A DNA stretch of 64,000 nt from Corynebacterium freiburgense (GTDB lineage: Bacteria; Actinomycetota; Actinomycetes; Mycobacteriales; Mycobacteriaceae). Under the pieces are notes generated by a model, which saw only the letters and a list, made by a program, of their open reading frames with translations, ran no database searches and was not told the DNA's origin. This document shows, one piece after another, positions 1 to 9,061 of this stretch. How positions within the stretch are numbered: position 1 is the first letter of the stretch; each line of letters starts with the position of its first letter. Position numbers and translations under genes: made by a program. The stretch spans positions 2,728,001 to 2,792,000 of the forward strand of contig NZ_CP047355.1 of NCBI RefSeq assembly GCF_030408815.1, read 5' to 3'.

Positions 1-60
1 GTACAACAAATGCGGGTAGCAGTAGACAGAACGCCCACCCGATTCGCTCGCCCCAGGCGA

Positions 61-1659
61 TTACTCTGTCTTTTTCCATGTATCCACCGCATCACTAAGC
101 CGGGCCGCCATAAAAAGTGGTGGGCCGCATAGATATCCTGCAATTTCAGCTGTGCGCATCCACCAAGGTGAAGGCTCGGTTGGTGGCTTTACAGCACCAT
201 GGGGAACTTTGCCTCGGATTGTTGTGGGCACAAACTTCCCGTCAGCTAAACAACGAGCAAGCGACGCAGTAAATCCAGTACCAAATCCAAACATTTGCTT
301 GGCTAAAGCACGCTTTGAATGCCTATGGATATGGCACACAATGGCTTTCGGTTGATATTGGATAACGCCTCCATGAAGAACAACACGACGTAACATATCC
401 AAATCTTCACCACCACGGGTGCAGCGTCCGGTGCCAAGCTCTTCAGCAAAGCCACCGATTTTTTGAAAAACCTCAGCTCGGAATGACATATTCACTCCAG
501 CACCGAAGCTTCCAGCCGGATAGGGATATAGCGGCGGCGCTTCTTCAGTATCTAAGCTCCAACGACGTGGCTTCTCGCCCATATCGAAGCTGACATGGTT
601 TTCAAAAAGCTCTTGTGCCTCGGTTTCAGGCTTGCTTACTACCCGACCTGTTACCGCCCAGGTTTCATCATCATAAGAATTGATAAGTTCTCGCAGCCAA
701 TTTGGGTCCGGGCGCGCATCATCATCAGTGAATGCAAGAATTTTGCCATTTGCCGCACGAATCCCGACGTTACGGGCCCGGGCTAGGCCCGGCTGAGGGG
801 CCCGGATCCCCATTCCGATACCGTCCGCTGAGTTATCAACCAAGATCAATTCTGCGTCGATACCTTCCATGGATTTTTCAATATGGTGGAGATCCAATGG
901 ACGGCGCCCATCCGTACACACGATTATCGACGCCTCTCGCGTTGGGGTTTTAGGCGGGATAAACCCACGCTTTCCCAACGCAAACCCCAAGGCAGCAGCA
1001 GCTACATGCAAGCTGGGGTGTCTAGCATATTCACGTTCAGAGCCAAGATCATTGAGCCAGGACTTTATACGCCCTTCATCAAATGAGCGTTTCATGTGAT
1101 AGGCAAGTTTAGTTCGAGACTCAGGTACAAAATGGTCTACTGCAAAAGCGGTATGACGGATAATCTTGCCATCAATACGCTGGCAAAGCTCGGTTTCTTC
1201 ACCCCCCGAAGTATTTCCACCCACTCTGCCAAGTGCAGGAGAAAAGAGCGGAATTGGCCTGCGAAATGCCATAGCTGCGCCAATAGGATTGCGGATTTCT
1301 TCCCCATCCGCAGGTAAACCTGCATGGTCACACCCATACACCCAAGCATGCCGTTCGTCGCCTTCGCCAGCTTCAAACCTCGGGTGAACTGCTCCTCCAA
1401 TCCCGACAATCTCAGGATCTTCAAACACGCTCATTGAGGCACGCCATCCCGGACGCGGAATAGCGTCATCATCAATAAATACAATGATTGGGTTCGATCC
1501 TTGGCTAACTCCCTCGTTTCGAGCATCAGCTAGCGGGCGATCCCGAATAATTGTTAACGTATCGTCTTCTTGTAGTTCCTTTTTGATTGCTTCAACACAG
1601 GCATCAAGGAAATGCTCACGGCCGGTGACCGTACACACCACTACATCAATAGCGTCCAC
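61..1659 (-). CDS. Double-domain family 2 glycosyltransferase
   Basis: Probable sugar transferase acting on an envelope or exported polysaccharide; donor and acceptor cannot be read from sequence. Two GT-A (GT2-type) domains lie in tandem. The first starts with DVVVCTVTGRE and carries a VFIDDDA metal-binding motif. The second starts with ASIIVCTDGRR and carries AFTDDDARPDPNW, then GGFAEELGTGRCTRGGEDLD. The longest reading frame begins at ATG 1728 and would overlap the upstream gene by 83 bases. A GTG at 1659 is better: it is preceded by GGAAGGA at good spacing and overlaps the upstream stop by only 14 bases. The gene is therefore translationally coupled to the upstream glycosyltransferase. 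The product is about 532 residues. Confidence is high for the fold and low for the substrate. Confidence 0.85.
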   Translation of the reverse strand: MDAIDVVVCTVTGREHFLDACVEAIKKELQEDDTLTIIRDRPLADARNEGVSQGSNPIIVFIDDDAIPRPGWRASMSVFEDPEIVGIGGAVHPRFEAGEGDERHAWVYGCDHAGLPADGEEIRNPIGAAMAFRRPIPLFSPALGRVGGNTSGGEETELCQRIDGKIIRHTAFAVDHFVPESRTKLAYHMKRSFDEGRIKSWLNDLGSEREYARHPSLHVAAAALGFALGKRGFIPPKTPTREASIIVCTDGRRPLDLHHIEKSMEGIDAELILVDNSADGIGMGIRAPQPGLARARNVGIRAANGKILAFTDDDARPDPNWLRELINSYDDETWAVTGRVVSKPETEAQELFENHVSFDMGEKPRRWSLDTEEAPPLYPYPAGSFGAGVNMSFRAEVFQKIGGFAEELGTGRCTRGGEDLDMLRRVVLHGGVIQYQPKAIVCHIHRHSKRALAKQMFGFGTGFTASLARCLADGKFVPTTIRGKVPHGAVKPPTEPSPWWMRTAEIAGYLCGPPLFMAARLSDAVDTWKKTE

Positions 1660-2335
1660 GCCATTCCTTCCAAATAGTCCGAAGCACGCGCTTGCCGTCT
1701 TGCCACGCATGAAGATTGCTTTCACCATGAATGCGGTTGTATTCGTGGCTTGGTACTTCGGCTATTTCAGCGCCGAGTTTTGCTGCACGGCAGGCAAAAA
1801 GGGTCTCAATTTCAAAACCATCGCCCCATTGCGGCTTGCTCTTATTCACCTCTGGAAGATTCCACGACTCGAACATCTCACGAGTAAAAGCGTTATAGCC
1901 ATAGCAAAGATCAGTAAATTTTGTACCAAATAAAGTATTTGCTAGCTGGGTAAACCCAATATTTCCGGCTGAACGCAGCCGCGTAAGATCGTCAGACCCG
2001 CCACCCACAAGATAGCGGGATCCCTTTACAAAATCCGCTCCTGAATCCAACGCATCGATAAAACGCGGAATTTCAGAGATTTCCGCAGACCCATCAGTAT
2101 CCACCATTACAAGGTGTTTCCCGGTAGCTGCTACACAGCCGCAGACCAACGCATTCCCCTTTCCTTTCCGCGTCTGGCCAATCACCCGAACTGGGTATTC
2201 ACTTACCGTTCGTTTGGTGTGTTCAATATCCCCGCCTTCGACAACTACCATTTCATAGTCATCTGGAACGTGCGGCAGTAATCGGAGAAGATTCGCCGTT
2301 TCATTCATCGACGGCAAAATCAAGCTAACGGTCAT
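1646..2335 (-). CDS. GT2 glycosyltransferase (dolichol-phosphate-mannose-synthase-like)
   Basis: Single GT-A domain protein of about 229 residues beginning MTVSLILPSMNE, with GKGNALVCG and the metal-binding MVDTDG motif. This is the layout of polyprenyl-phosphate or nucleotide-sugar transferases of the DPM1/UgtP type. A longer frame begins at 2377, but ATG 2335 is preceded by GGAGGA nine bases upstream and starts exactly at the first beta strand, so it is preferred. It overlaps the downstream double-domain glycosyltransferase and is probably cotranscribed with it. No transmembrane anchor is visible, so the product is likely cytoplasmic or peripheral. Upstream (2380-2640) is AT-rich and shows no gene. 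Confidence 0.85.
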   Translation of the reverse strand: MTVSLILPSMNETANLLRLLPHVPDDYEMVVVEGGDIEHTKRTVSEYPVRVIGQTRKGKGNALVCGCVAATGKHLVMVDTDGSAEISEIPRFIDALDSGADFVKGSRYLVGGGSDDLTRLRSAGNIGFTQLANTLFGTKFTDLCYGYNAFTREMFESWNLPEVNKSKPQWGDGFEIETLFACRAAKLGAEIAEVPSHEYNRIHGESNLHAWQDGKRVLRTIWKEWRGRY

Positions 2336-2641
2336 ATTCTTAGTTCCTCCAGCGATGCCTCTGGCCCTGAATCTCACCCAATAGCCATATTTTTCCTATT
2401 GAAATCAATGGATAACCTCGGCAAAACAACGTTTTCTACCCCATGCGCGAAACTTAAAACCATCATCAGAATCCTTAAAATGCTCAAAACATTATCTAAA
2501 ATATTTTTATAGAAATGATTTTTGCATCGTGCATAAGCTTGGAATTGAGACCTGCATAAATATGCTAAAGTCCAGCTAAATTGGGATATTTTCCAGTTTT
2601 CACTTATTTGGGGATTGTCGCTTGCCAAAAGCTACCGCTGA

Positions 2642-2890
2642 CTATTCGAGGCGCTCATCAAGGCTCATTTTTTTATCTTGATATCCGGACGGAAATACAT
2701 GATGCCCAGGCATTTTGCCCAACAAATGGCTCCGAACACCACCATCGCGTAAAGTGGATACACGCACGCTATTGCAGTGTTCGACATGCGCACCACGTTT
2801 TTGAATAAAACGCTGAACGCTGTCAGTTTGATCGCCAAAGGTAGAATTTAAACCCTTTGACCTGATTTTCATAAATGCAGCAATCAACAT
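2642..2890 (-). CDS. Small hypothetical protein
   Basis: An 82-residue basic protein (MLIAAFMKIRSKGL...) that I do not recognise. Support for it being real comes from its start region: GGAAGG lies at proper distance before the ATG, and a good -35/-10 pair sits 23-50 bases upstream. No domain, signal peptide or membrane segment is evident. It stands alone between the glycosyltransferase pair and the sugar transporter operon. Confidence 0.4.
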   Translation of the reverse strand: MLIAAFMKIRSKGLNSTFGDQTDSVQRFIQKRGAHVEHCNSVRVSTLRDGGVRSHLLGKMPGHHVFPSGYQDKKMSLDERLE

Positions 2891-2912
2891 CTAGTAGTCC
2901 TTCCGCTATTGG

Positions 2913-2940
2913 AGAATACTAGAGCGTTAAATAAGTGCAA
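2913..2940 (-). promoter_or_regulatory. Candidate sigma-A-type promoter of the small gene
   Basis: On the minus strand TTGCAC (2940-2935) and TATTCT (2918-2913) are separated by 16 bases, just upstream of the ATG at 2890. This matches a housekeeping promoter layout. Prediction by eye only. Confidence 0.4.
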
Positions 2941-3049
2941 CCTTTTACATTTATTGGAAATGTTTACTCAATCTATATAATTTGAATAGCGCACGTTTTT
3001 TCTTTACGTACACTCGCTTTTTAATTCCCGCTAGTTCCTTGCACCACAT

Positions 3050-3628
3050 TCACTTCCCCCCCAAAAGATTACACCCTAATAGGGGTGTGACGAAAGATGC
3101 GGCGAGATACTGTCCGATCCCAATGATAAGAAAACCAAAAAACAGCGAATGAGGAATTAATGCCAAAATAAGTACCCACACCACGATCGCGGTGATAAGC
3201 ACTCCACATGTCCGAATAGGATGTCGTATAGACAAGCCAACAGACGATCGAAAAGTTTCTACAACGCCAGTACCAGCACAAGAAGCGAGTGGAACATACC
3301 AAGCGGAGATTGCGTACACCATCAAAATTCCAGATAAGATTCCGGATCGTACTGCAAAATGATCAATAGCTAACCACTCAATCAGTGCGAGAATATGTAT
3401 CACCAAGGTGAAACCCCACCACCACGAAACCGCACCACCCGGCTCCCGAAGACCCCGAATAAATGTCCTAATAGGATGTGGTGAATCAAGCAGCCAAACT
3501 CGATATGATGATCGAATTGCTCGTCCCCCCGGCACCACTACAAGACAGCAAGCCACCATAATTGCAGCAACCACCGCGACATCGGAAAACTTCTCCAACG
3601 CGCGGTGGAAAGCTGAATCCGGGCCCAT
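3050..3628 (-). CDS. Small integral membrane protein of sugar ABC operon (DUF624/MusI-like)
   Basis: A hydrophobic 192-residue protein with about five membrane segments (VAVVAAIMVACCLVVV, WWWGFTLVIHILALIEWL, ILSGILMVYAISAWYV, VLITAIVVWVLILALI, FLIIGIGQYLAASFV). Its size and the early hydrophobic-then-RAIRSSY arrangement resemble YesL/DUF624 proteins, which accompany CUT1 sugar importers. In C. glutamicum a small membrane protein (MusI) is required for maltose uptake by MusEFGK2. It begins one base after the stop of the second permease, with GAAGGG upstream, so it is clearly in the same operon. Family assignment is tentative; role as an accessory transporter subunit is inferred from position. 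Confidence 0.7.
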   Translation of the reverse strand: MGPDSAFHRALEKFSDVAVVAAIMVACCLVVVPGGRAIRSSYRVWLLDSPHPIRTFIRGLREPGGAVSWWWGFTLVIHILALIEWLAIDHFAVRSGILSGILMVYAISAWYVPLASCAGTGVVETFRSSVGLSIRHPIRTCGVLITAIVVWVLILALIPHSLFFGFLIIGIGQYLAASFVTPLLGCNLLGGK

Positions 3629-3629
3629 A

Positions 3630-4478
3630 TCAGCCCTTCACCGCACCTGCGGCTACGCCTTCAATAATGTATTTCTGTGAAGAAATATAGAACACCACAA
3701 TGGGAATGATGGCGAGAACGAGCATTGCCATCATCGCACCAAGGTCGCGGTTGCCATTCGAACCTACGAAGGATTGAACGACCACCGGGATAGTTTTGTA
3801 TTCTGTGGACAATCCAATCACCAAATATGGCAAGAGATAGTCATTCCATACCCACATAGCATTAAGGATCGCTACCGTAATTGCGGTTGGTTTGAGCATA
3901 GGCAAAACGACTCGAAAGTAAGTTTGCAGCGGCCCACAACCATCAATCATTGCGGCTTCTTCAATTTCCAATGGAATCGACTTCACAAAACCAGCAAACA
4001 TAAAGACAGAAAGTGCGGACCCGAAACCTAGATAAAGCACTGTAATGCCAAGTGGGTTATTCAGGTGAAGGCTATCTGCAATCTTCACGGTTGGAAACAT
4101 CACCATTTGGAATGGAATAACCATTGAAAAGACAAACAAATAGTAGAGCGCTGATGTCCACCAAGTTTTTACACGAGTGATGTAGTAGGCGGTCATTGCA
4201 GAGAAAAACACAATCGAAACCACAGATAGAATCGTGATCACGAATGACCAGACAATCGCCCAGAAGAAGCCCTCGCGAAGCAGCCCAACTGCGTAATTTT
4301 CGAAGCCAGCCCACATATCTCCAAGCGGTAGTGCAAAGGCATTACTTGAGATAGCAAATTTACTCTTGAATGAATTCAGAAGAATAAAGAGGATTGGACC
4401 GATAAATACAAAGGTAAGAAAAACCAAGATCGCGTAGATCGGCAGTTGACCTGGTGTAATCTTCTTTTCTGATGTCAT
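3630..4478 (-). CDS. CUT1 sugar ABC transporter permease (MalG/UgpE-type)
   Basis: Inner-membrane subunit of a binding-protein-dependent carbohydrate importer, 282 residues with six predicted membrane segments. The cytoplasmic EAA loop, which contacts the ATPase, reads EIEEAAMIDGCGPLQTYFRV, the expected position and spacing for MalG-like proteins. Start ATG 4478 overlaps the stop of the preceding permease (ATGA), so the two are translationally coupled. Together with the neighbouring MalF-like permease, lipoprotein and divergent ATPase it forms a full importer. The substrate could be maltodextrin, another oligosaccharide or glycerol phosphate. Confidence 0.9.
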   Translation of the reverse strand: MTSEKKITPGQLPIYAILVFLTFVFIGPILFILLNSFKSKFAISSNAFALPLGDMWAGFENYAVGLLREGFFWAIVWSFVITILSVVSIVFFSAMTAYYITRVKTWWTSALYYLFVFSMVIPFQMVMFPTVKIADSLHLNNPLGITVLYLGFGSALSVFMFAGFVKSIPLEIEEAAMIDGCGPLQTYFRVVLPMLKPTAITVAILNAMWVWNDYLLPYLVIGLSTEYKTIPVVVQSFVGSNGNRDLGAMMAMLVLAIIPIVVFYISSQKYIIEGVAAGAVKG

Positions 4479-5320
4479 GCTTCAACCTCCCGGCTCCGAG
4501 TGACACGCAACTGAATTAAAGCGAACACGATCACGACGAGAACGAAGATAACGGCCTTTGCCTGGCCAACGCCTTCAACACCGATCCGGTTAAACATCGT
4601 GTTCACGATATTAAGCGCGACCATTTCGGTTTGCGCCTGTGGAGCACCGTTAGTTAATGCAAGGTTTTGGTCAAACATCTTGAAGGTGTTTGCAAACGTA
4701 AGGAATAAACAGATAGTGATCGACGGCATAACCATCGGAATCGTCACGTGACGTAGAACGCCCCACTTTGAGGCACCATCGAGCTGTGCAGCTTCGATCA
4801 GTTCCGGAGGAACATTTTGCAAACCAGCTATGTAGATGATCATCATATAGCCAACGAGCTGCCAATTTATGAGTACGATCAACCCAACATAACCGTACTT
4901 CCAATCTGAAATGATGGTTGTACTGTAGTTGGCCAGCACCGCATTAATCATAGATTGCCACGTATAGCCGAGCACAATGCCGCCAATTAGGTTTGGCATA
5001 AAGAAAACCGTGCGGAAGAAATTCGTTCCAGCGAGCTTCCTTGTAAGAATCCAGGCAATGGAAAACGCGAACATATTTACCGTAACCAGAGAAACGATAA
5101 CTACGAGCGCAGTAAACCAGAATGCTTTTGTGAAGCCTTCACGCTCACTGAAAGCTTGTACATAGTTTTCAATACCATTAAATTCTGCGTCCGAAATCGT
5201 AGTGAAGTCCGTGAAAGAAAGCAGAAAACCAACTACGAAAGGTACGAAGAACGCGATCGCAAAAGCGATCAGCGTCGGAAGCACAAAAATTGGGAAGTAC
5301 TTTTTTAATGACGCTTGCAT
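4475..5320 (-). CDS. CUT1 sugar ABC transporter permease (MalF/UgpA-type)
   Basis: Membrane subunit partnering the downstream permease. The EAA loop is ELIEAAQLDGASKWGVLRHV. The open frame extends to 5365, but that start lies inside a strong hairpin. ATG 5320 (MQASLKKYFPIFVLP) gives a normal cytoplasmic N-terminus before the first membrane segment and about 281 residues, usual for the family. The ribosome binding site there is weak, so the hairpin between this gene and the binding-protein gene may set the lower permease expression typical of such operons. The C-terminus overlaps the next permease by four bases. Confidence 0.88.
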   Translation of the reverse strand: MQASLKKYFPIFVLPTLIAFAIAFFVPFVVGFLLSFTDFTTISDAEFNGIENYVQAFSEREGFTKAFWFTALVVIVSLVTVNMFAFSIAWILTRKLAGTNFFRTVFFMPNLIGGIVLGYTWQSMINAVLANYSTTIISDWKYGYVGLIVLINWQLVGYMMIIYIAGLQNVPPELIEAAQLDGASKWGVLRHVTIPMVMPSITICLFLTFANTFKMFDQNLALTNGAPQAQTEMVALNIVNTMFNRIGVEGVGQAKAVIFVLVVIVFALIQLRVTRSREVEA

Positions 5321-5340
5321 AAGATTGCCATTCTGTAGAA

Positions 5341-5367
5341 GATGTGGGGCCATATACGACCCCACAT
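5341..5367 (-). terminator. Intercistronic hairpin between binding protein and permease genes
   Basis: GATGTGGGG and CCCCACATC form a perfect 9-bp stem around a short loop, in the gap after the binding-protein stop (5381) and before the permease start (5320). There is no T-run, so it more likely stabilises the upstream mRNA or partially attenuates than fully terminates. Such hairpins explain excess binding protein over permease in ABC import operons. Confidence 0.6.
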
Positions 5368-5380
5368 CAAATCTTCATGC

Positions 5381-6709
5381 TTACTTGGAAGCTGCTTTTT
5401 CAGCAGCCCAGTTGTCAACAAATGTCTTGACTACTTCATCCCAGTTAATATTTCCGGAAGCATATTGGCCCAATGCCTGACCAAAGTCATCCTTGAACTG
5501 CTGGGATGGGAAGTACTGGAAATCCCAAGGAACGTTCGTCAGTGAATCGTCGTTAATTGCCGCCGCAATCTCTTTGGCAAGCGGATCGTTTGGAGTGTCG
5601 CTTTCTGTGTAGTTGGTAAACGGTGCAATAAAGCCCAAATCCTCAACTACGTGCTTCTTACCCGCATCGGAGGTGAAGAGCCAATTCACAAAATCAATTG
5701 TTGCTTTTTGGTCTTCTTCAGATGCCTTATTATTCACAGCCAAGTAGTTTTCGGTACCTACGGCCAGACCTTGAGATTCCTCACCCTTCATGCCGGTGTA
5801 AATCGGCATGAACTTGATTTTGTCTTCTTTCACAACGTTGCCGGAGACCTCATTAATTTGTCCCCAAGCCCAGTTGCCGTTTTGAACCATAGCAGCTTTG
5901 CCTTGAGCAAACTCTGCCATGGAATCAGTGACAGACTTTGAAGGAGCCAGAGTCTTTTCAATTGTTGAATTGTTTAGGTACAGGTCAAAGATGTTCTTGT
6001 ACTCTTTGTTGTACTTGAATTTCAGCTCATCGGAATCCTGGACTCCAAGATCCTTCAGCTCGTAGTGCACTGGAAGGTTTGCCAGGTGGGTGTACCAGCG
6101 CCAATCTTCACCAGTTGCAAGAGAAGTAGAAGCAAATACTCCATCGATGCCAAGTGCAGACTTCTTGGATTGCATATCCTCGGCTACAGCCTTCAGGGTT
6201 GCAAAATCCTTGATATCTTCAACACTCGAAGCTTTGGCGCCAGAGGTCTTAAAGTATTTATCGAGGATTTCCTCGTTGTAGATAATGCCATAGCCTTCTA
6301 CGGCAAATGGAACACCATATACTTTGCCGTCCTCACCTTTTAGCGCAGGAACATCGTCTTTCAGCGCCTTTGTAATTTCGGCATCTGAAAGATCAACAGC
6401 GTACTTCTGCCAGTTTTTCAAACCTACTGGACCATTAAGTTGGTACAGAGTAGGCGCATCGGACTTATCGATCTCAGATTTGAGCGTTTGTTCGTAGTTG
6501 CCAGAAGCAGCGGTAACCACTTTGACTGGCACCCCAGTCTCCTTGGTGTACGCTTCCGCGATCTTTTTATACACGGCTTCCTGTTCAGGCTTGAAGTTTA
6601 GGAAGTAAACGCCGGGCTTGCCGTCGTCCCCTGAACCAGAGCAAGCTACAAGGCCGCTAGCAGCAACGGCACCAGCAACAAGAGTCGCAAGAATGCGCTT
6701 GTTCACCAT
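5381..6709 (-). CDS. Sugar ABC transporter substrate-binding lipoprotein
   Basis: Extracytoplasmic receptor for the importer, about 442 residues. The N-terminus MVNKRILATLVAGAVAASG leads to a lipobox LVAC, so the mature protein is a lipoprotein beginning at that Cys. The body (YFLNFKPEQEAVYKKIAEAY... through GVPFAVEGYGIIYN) is a family 1 solute-binding protein of the multiple-sugar/maltose type. ATG 6709 is preceded by GGAAGGA six bases upstream; the longer frame from 6724 starts within this ribosome binding site and is rejected. First gene of an operon with two permeases and a small membrane protein. A glycerol-3-phosphate (UgpB) role is possible because of the nearby phosphodiesterase, but the sequence reads more like a sugar binder. 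Confidence 0.88.
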   Translation of the reverse strand: MVNKRILATLVAGAVAASGLVACSGSGDDGKPGVYFLNFKPEQEAVYKKIAEAYTKETGVPVKVVTAASGNYEQTLKSEIDKSDAPTLYQLNGPVGLKNWQKYAVDLSDAEITKALKDDVPALKGEDGKVYGVPFAVEGYGIIYNEEILDKYFKTSGAKASSVEDIKDFATLKAVAEDMQSKKSALGIDGVFASTSLATGEDWRWYTHLANLPVHYELKDLGVQDSDELKFKYNKEYKNIFDLYLNNSTIEKTLAPSKSVTDSMAEFAQGKAAMVQNGNWAWGQINEVSGNVVKEDKIKFMPIYTGMKGEESQGLAVGTENYLAVNNKASEEDQKATIDFVNWLFTSDAGKKHVVEDLGFIAPFTNYTESDTPNDPLAKEIAAAINDDSLTNVPWDFQYFPSQQFKDDFGQALGQYASGNINWDEVVKTFVDNWAAEKAASK

Positions 6710-6805
6710 GAAGTGTCCTTCCAATGACGGGAAATCTCCTTAGTAGGAGTGAGTATGCTCTCAGTCTACAAGAGGTAGTGACCAGTAACGAAATAAGATG
6801 ACTTT

Positions 6806-6821
6806 ATCGATGTAGATCACT
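6806..6821. promoter_or_regulatory. Possible GlxR/CRP-like operator
   Basis: On the minus strand the 16-mer reads AGTGATCTACATCGAT, which matches GTGA-N2-TA-N2-TC of the corynebacterial GlxR consensus; the right half is degenerate. It lies between the divergent binding-protein and ATPase genes, where cAMP-dependent control of sugar uptake would be expected. Visual match only. Confidence 0.3.
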
Positions 6822-7005
6822 CCCCAATTTGAACCTGTTGCTTTCAAAACCAAATAAATTTTCGCCTTCTTAAATAGCCAAAATCACCCATGCCTTATTT
6901 GTAACCAGAAGAACTAAAAGTGGTAATGTCCAGTTTTAAGCCAAACAGTCGTTTGGCCCTCTCACCACGGATCGCTCGGCACGTACCGCCGATGGAGGAA
7001 CCACT

Positions 7006-8142
7006 ATGGCAACTGTGACGTTTGAAAACGCCACTCGTATTTACCCTGGCAATAACACCCCCAGTGTTGATAAATTCAATCTCGAAATCGCAGACGGAGA
7101 GTTTCTTGTATTGGTCGGCCCTTCGGGCTGCGGCAAATCAACTACACTCCGTATGCTTGCCGGCCTCGAGGAAGTAAACTCCGGCAGAATCCTTATTGGA
7201 GACCGTGATGTTTCCAATGTTGAACCTAAGAATCGCGATATTGCGATGGTATTCCAGAATTACGCTCTATATCCCCATATGACCGTTCGCGAAAACATGG
7301 GTTTTGCATTGAAGATCGCGGGTGTGGGCAAAGCTGAAATCAACGAGCGCGTCGAGAAAATTGCGAAAACCCTCGACCTCACCAAATTTCTTGATCGGAA
7401 GCCGAAAGCACTATCGGGTGGCCAACGTCAGCGCGTAGCCATGGGCCGAGCAATCGTTCGCCGCCCACAGGTATTCCTTATGGATGAGCCTCTTTCCAAC
7501 TTGGATGCCAAACTCCGTGTACAAACCCGTACACAGATTGCCGCACTTCAACGTTCTTTGGGTGTAACCACGGTCTATGTCACACACGACCAGACCGAAG
7601 CACTGACAATGGGCGACCGTATTGCCGTCCTTAAGGATGGTGTATTACAGCAGGTTGGTACTCCAAGAGAAATGTATGACGAGCCAGCCAATGAATTCGT
7701 TGCTGGGTTTATTGGTTCGCCAGCTATGAACATTGGAACGTTTAAGGTTGAATCGGACGGCGTTGCCACCCTTGGTCTGGCCAGGGTACCACTTTCAAAA
7801 GATACGCTCGCCGCACTTACTGATGCTGATAAAGGCAATATCACTATTGGATTCCGCCCTGAATCCCTAGAAATTGTAAAAGAGGAAGCCGATACTATTC
7901 CGATTCAAATCGATATGGTCGAAGAACTTGGCTCAGACTCTTATCTCTATGGGCATCTTGTTGGTGGCGGCCACCTAGGTTCTGGTACAGATGCAAACCC
8001 TGATGGCGAATCCACCGACCAGATCATCGTCCGTACTACACCACATTCCGCTCACCCAATTGGTTCTGTTATCCATGTTCGTATTAAGAAAGGTGCACAG
8101 CACAACTTCTCCCCTGCGACTGGAGAGCGCCTGCCAAACTAA
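7006..8142 (+). CDS. Sugar ABC transporter ATPase (MsiK/MalK/UgpC family)
   Basis: Cytoplasmic ATPase energising CUT1 importers, 378 residues. Seen in order: Walker A GPSGCGKST, Q-loop VFQNYALYPHMTV, signature LSGGQRQR, Walker B VFLMDEPLSNLD, switch VYVTHDQTEALTM, and a C-terminal regulatory TOBE-type region containing GFRPESLEI. ATG 7006 follows GGAGGAACCACT. It is divergent from the binding-protein operon and shares its 300-bp control region. MsiK-type ATPases may serve several importers, which would explain its separate transcription. A terminator follows at 8182. Confidence 0.92.
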   Translation: MATVTFENATRIYPGNNTPSVDKFNLEIADGEFLVLVGPSGCGKSTTLRMLAGLEEVNSGRILIGDRDVSNVEPKNRDIAMVFQNYALYPHMTVRENMGFALKIAGVGKAEINERVEKIAKTLDLTKFLDRKPKALSGGQRQRVAMGRAIVRRPQVFLMDEPLSNLDAKLRVQTRTQIAALQRSLGVTTVYVTHDQTEALTMGDRIAVLKDGVLQQVGTPREMYDEPANEFVAGFIGSPAMNIGTFKVESDGVATLGLARVPLSKDTLAALTDADKGNITIGFRPESLEIVKEEADTIPIQIDMVEELGSDSYLYGHLVGGGHLGSGTDANPDGESTDQIIVRTTPHSAHPIGSVIHVRIKKGAQHNFSPATGERLPN

Positions 8143-8181
8143 CCGATTGCTACTCGTCTGGCGCTAATTTGGCCAAGTATC

Positions 8182-8211
8182 ACCCTGCTCAACAATTTTG
8201 ATGGGCAGGGT
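8182..8211. terminator. Terminator between convergent genes
   Basis: ACCCTGCTCA and TGGGCAGGGT form a 10-bp stem with one G-T pair and a 10-base loop, followed by TTTGCTATTT. It lies between the end of the ATPase gene (8142) and the end of the convergent phosphodiesterase gene (8222), so it can serve both. Confidence 0.75.
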
Positions 8212-8221
8212 TTGCTATTTG

Positions 8222-9061
8222 CTACGTCTGCGCAAGGACGTTTTTGAGCAATTTCGGATAATCCGTAATCAGTCCATCAACACCCATATTGATCAGCTGA
8301 CGCATCTTATCCTCCGTGTTTACTGTCCAAGGAACAACCCGCATTGAATTCTCGTGCGCACGCTCAAGTAATTCTTGGGTGACGAGCGCATAATCAGGTG
8401 AAAGCACACTGATATGGTGGCGCTTCGCGACGTCGATAATATGCCCATAAGGCCCCCAAGGACTTTCTGGATACCAGGTAGTTGCGTCCCAAAGTGCTAC
8501 TAGCGGAATGCGTGGATCCGCGGCATACACAATGGGAAAGGTTCGCCAATCAAAAGATTGAATCATTACACGCTTTTCGACGCCCGCTTCTCTCACCGCC
8601 CTCAGAATAGCTGTAACAAATTCCTCCGGCCCAGCACTTAAATACGGTCGGTCAGCCTCAATTTTCGTCTCAATATTAAAATGCACCTCATGTCCTTCGG
8701 CCAGACCGAATACGTCACGCAACTGGATAATCCGATTTCCCGAAACAACTTGCGCCTCTGGAAAGTCCGGCAGCAACTTTGCACACTCCACCCGTTGAAG
8801 GTCTTCCCATAAAAGCTCACGGATTACTTCACCATGACGGGATCCGCATTTCTCTGGAAGCAAAATCGGATCATGCCACACTGCGGGAACACCATCTTTT
8901 GTCAATACAATGTCCAATTCCAAGGTACTTACCCCGAGCGCCAAAGAGTTTCTAAAGGCCGTTGCTGATTCCTCAGTCCAGTGTCCACGACCACCACGAT
9001 GAGATTGCAGGTCGAATCCGCTAGGTAAGGGGTAGATTTCAATTGATTTTCCGCTCTCCAT
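8222..9061 (-). CDS. Glycerophosphodiester phosphodiesterase
   Basis: Hydrolyses glycerophosphodiesters to glycerol-3-phosphate and an alcohol. GDPD-family TIM barrel hallmarks are visible: SHRGGRGHWTEES near the N-terminus (catalytic His), ELDIVLTKDGVPAVWHDP (metal-binding Glu-Asp and second His), FNIETKIE, and the C-terminal WTVNTEDKMRQLINMGVDGLITDYP. About 279 residues from ATG 9061; a frame to 9109 exists, but it has no ribosome binding site. No signal peptide, so it acts in the cytoplasm. With glpF/K/D elsewhere in the window, its product can enter glycerol-phosphate metabolism. It is convergent with the ATPase gene. Confidence 0.88.
   Translation of the reverse strand: MESGKSIEIYPLPSGFDLQSHRGGRGHWTEESATAFRNSLALGVSTLELDIVLTKDGVPAVWHDPILLPEKCGSRHGEVIRELLWEDLQRVECAKLLPDFPEAQVVSGNRIIQLRDVFGLAEGHEVHFNIETKIEADRPYLSAGPEEFVTAILRAVREAGVEKRVMIQSFDWRTFPIVYAADPRIPLVALWDATTWYPESPWGPYGHIIDVAKRHHISVLSPDYALVTQELLERAHENSMRVVPWTVNTEDKMRQLINMGVDGLITDYPKLLKNVLAQT

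Noticed and set aside
3630..8142. Glycerol-3-phosphate importer UgpAEBC
   Set aside because: Suggested by the adjacent phosphodiesterase, but the binding protein reads as a sugar-type CUT1 receptor and a MusI/DUF624-like subunit is present; kept as a minor alternative.
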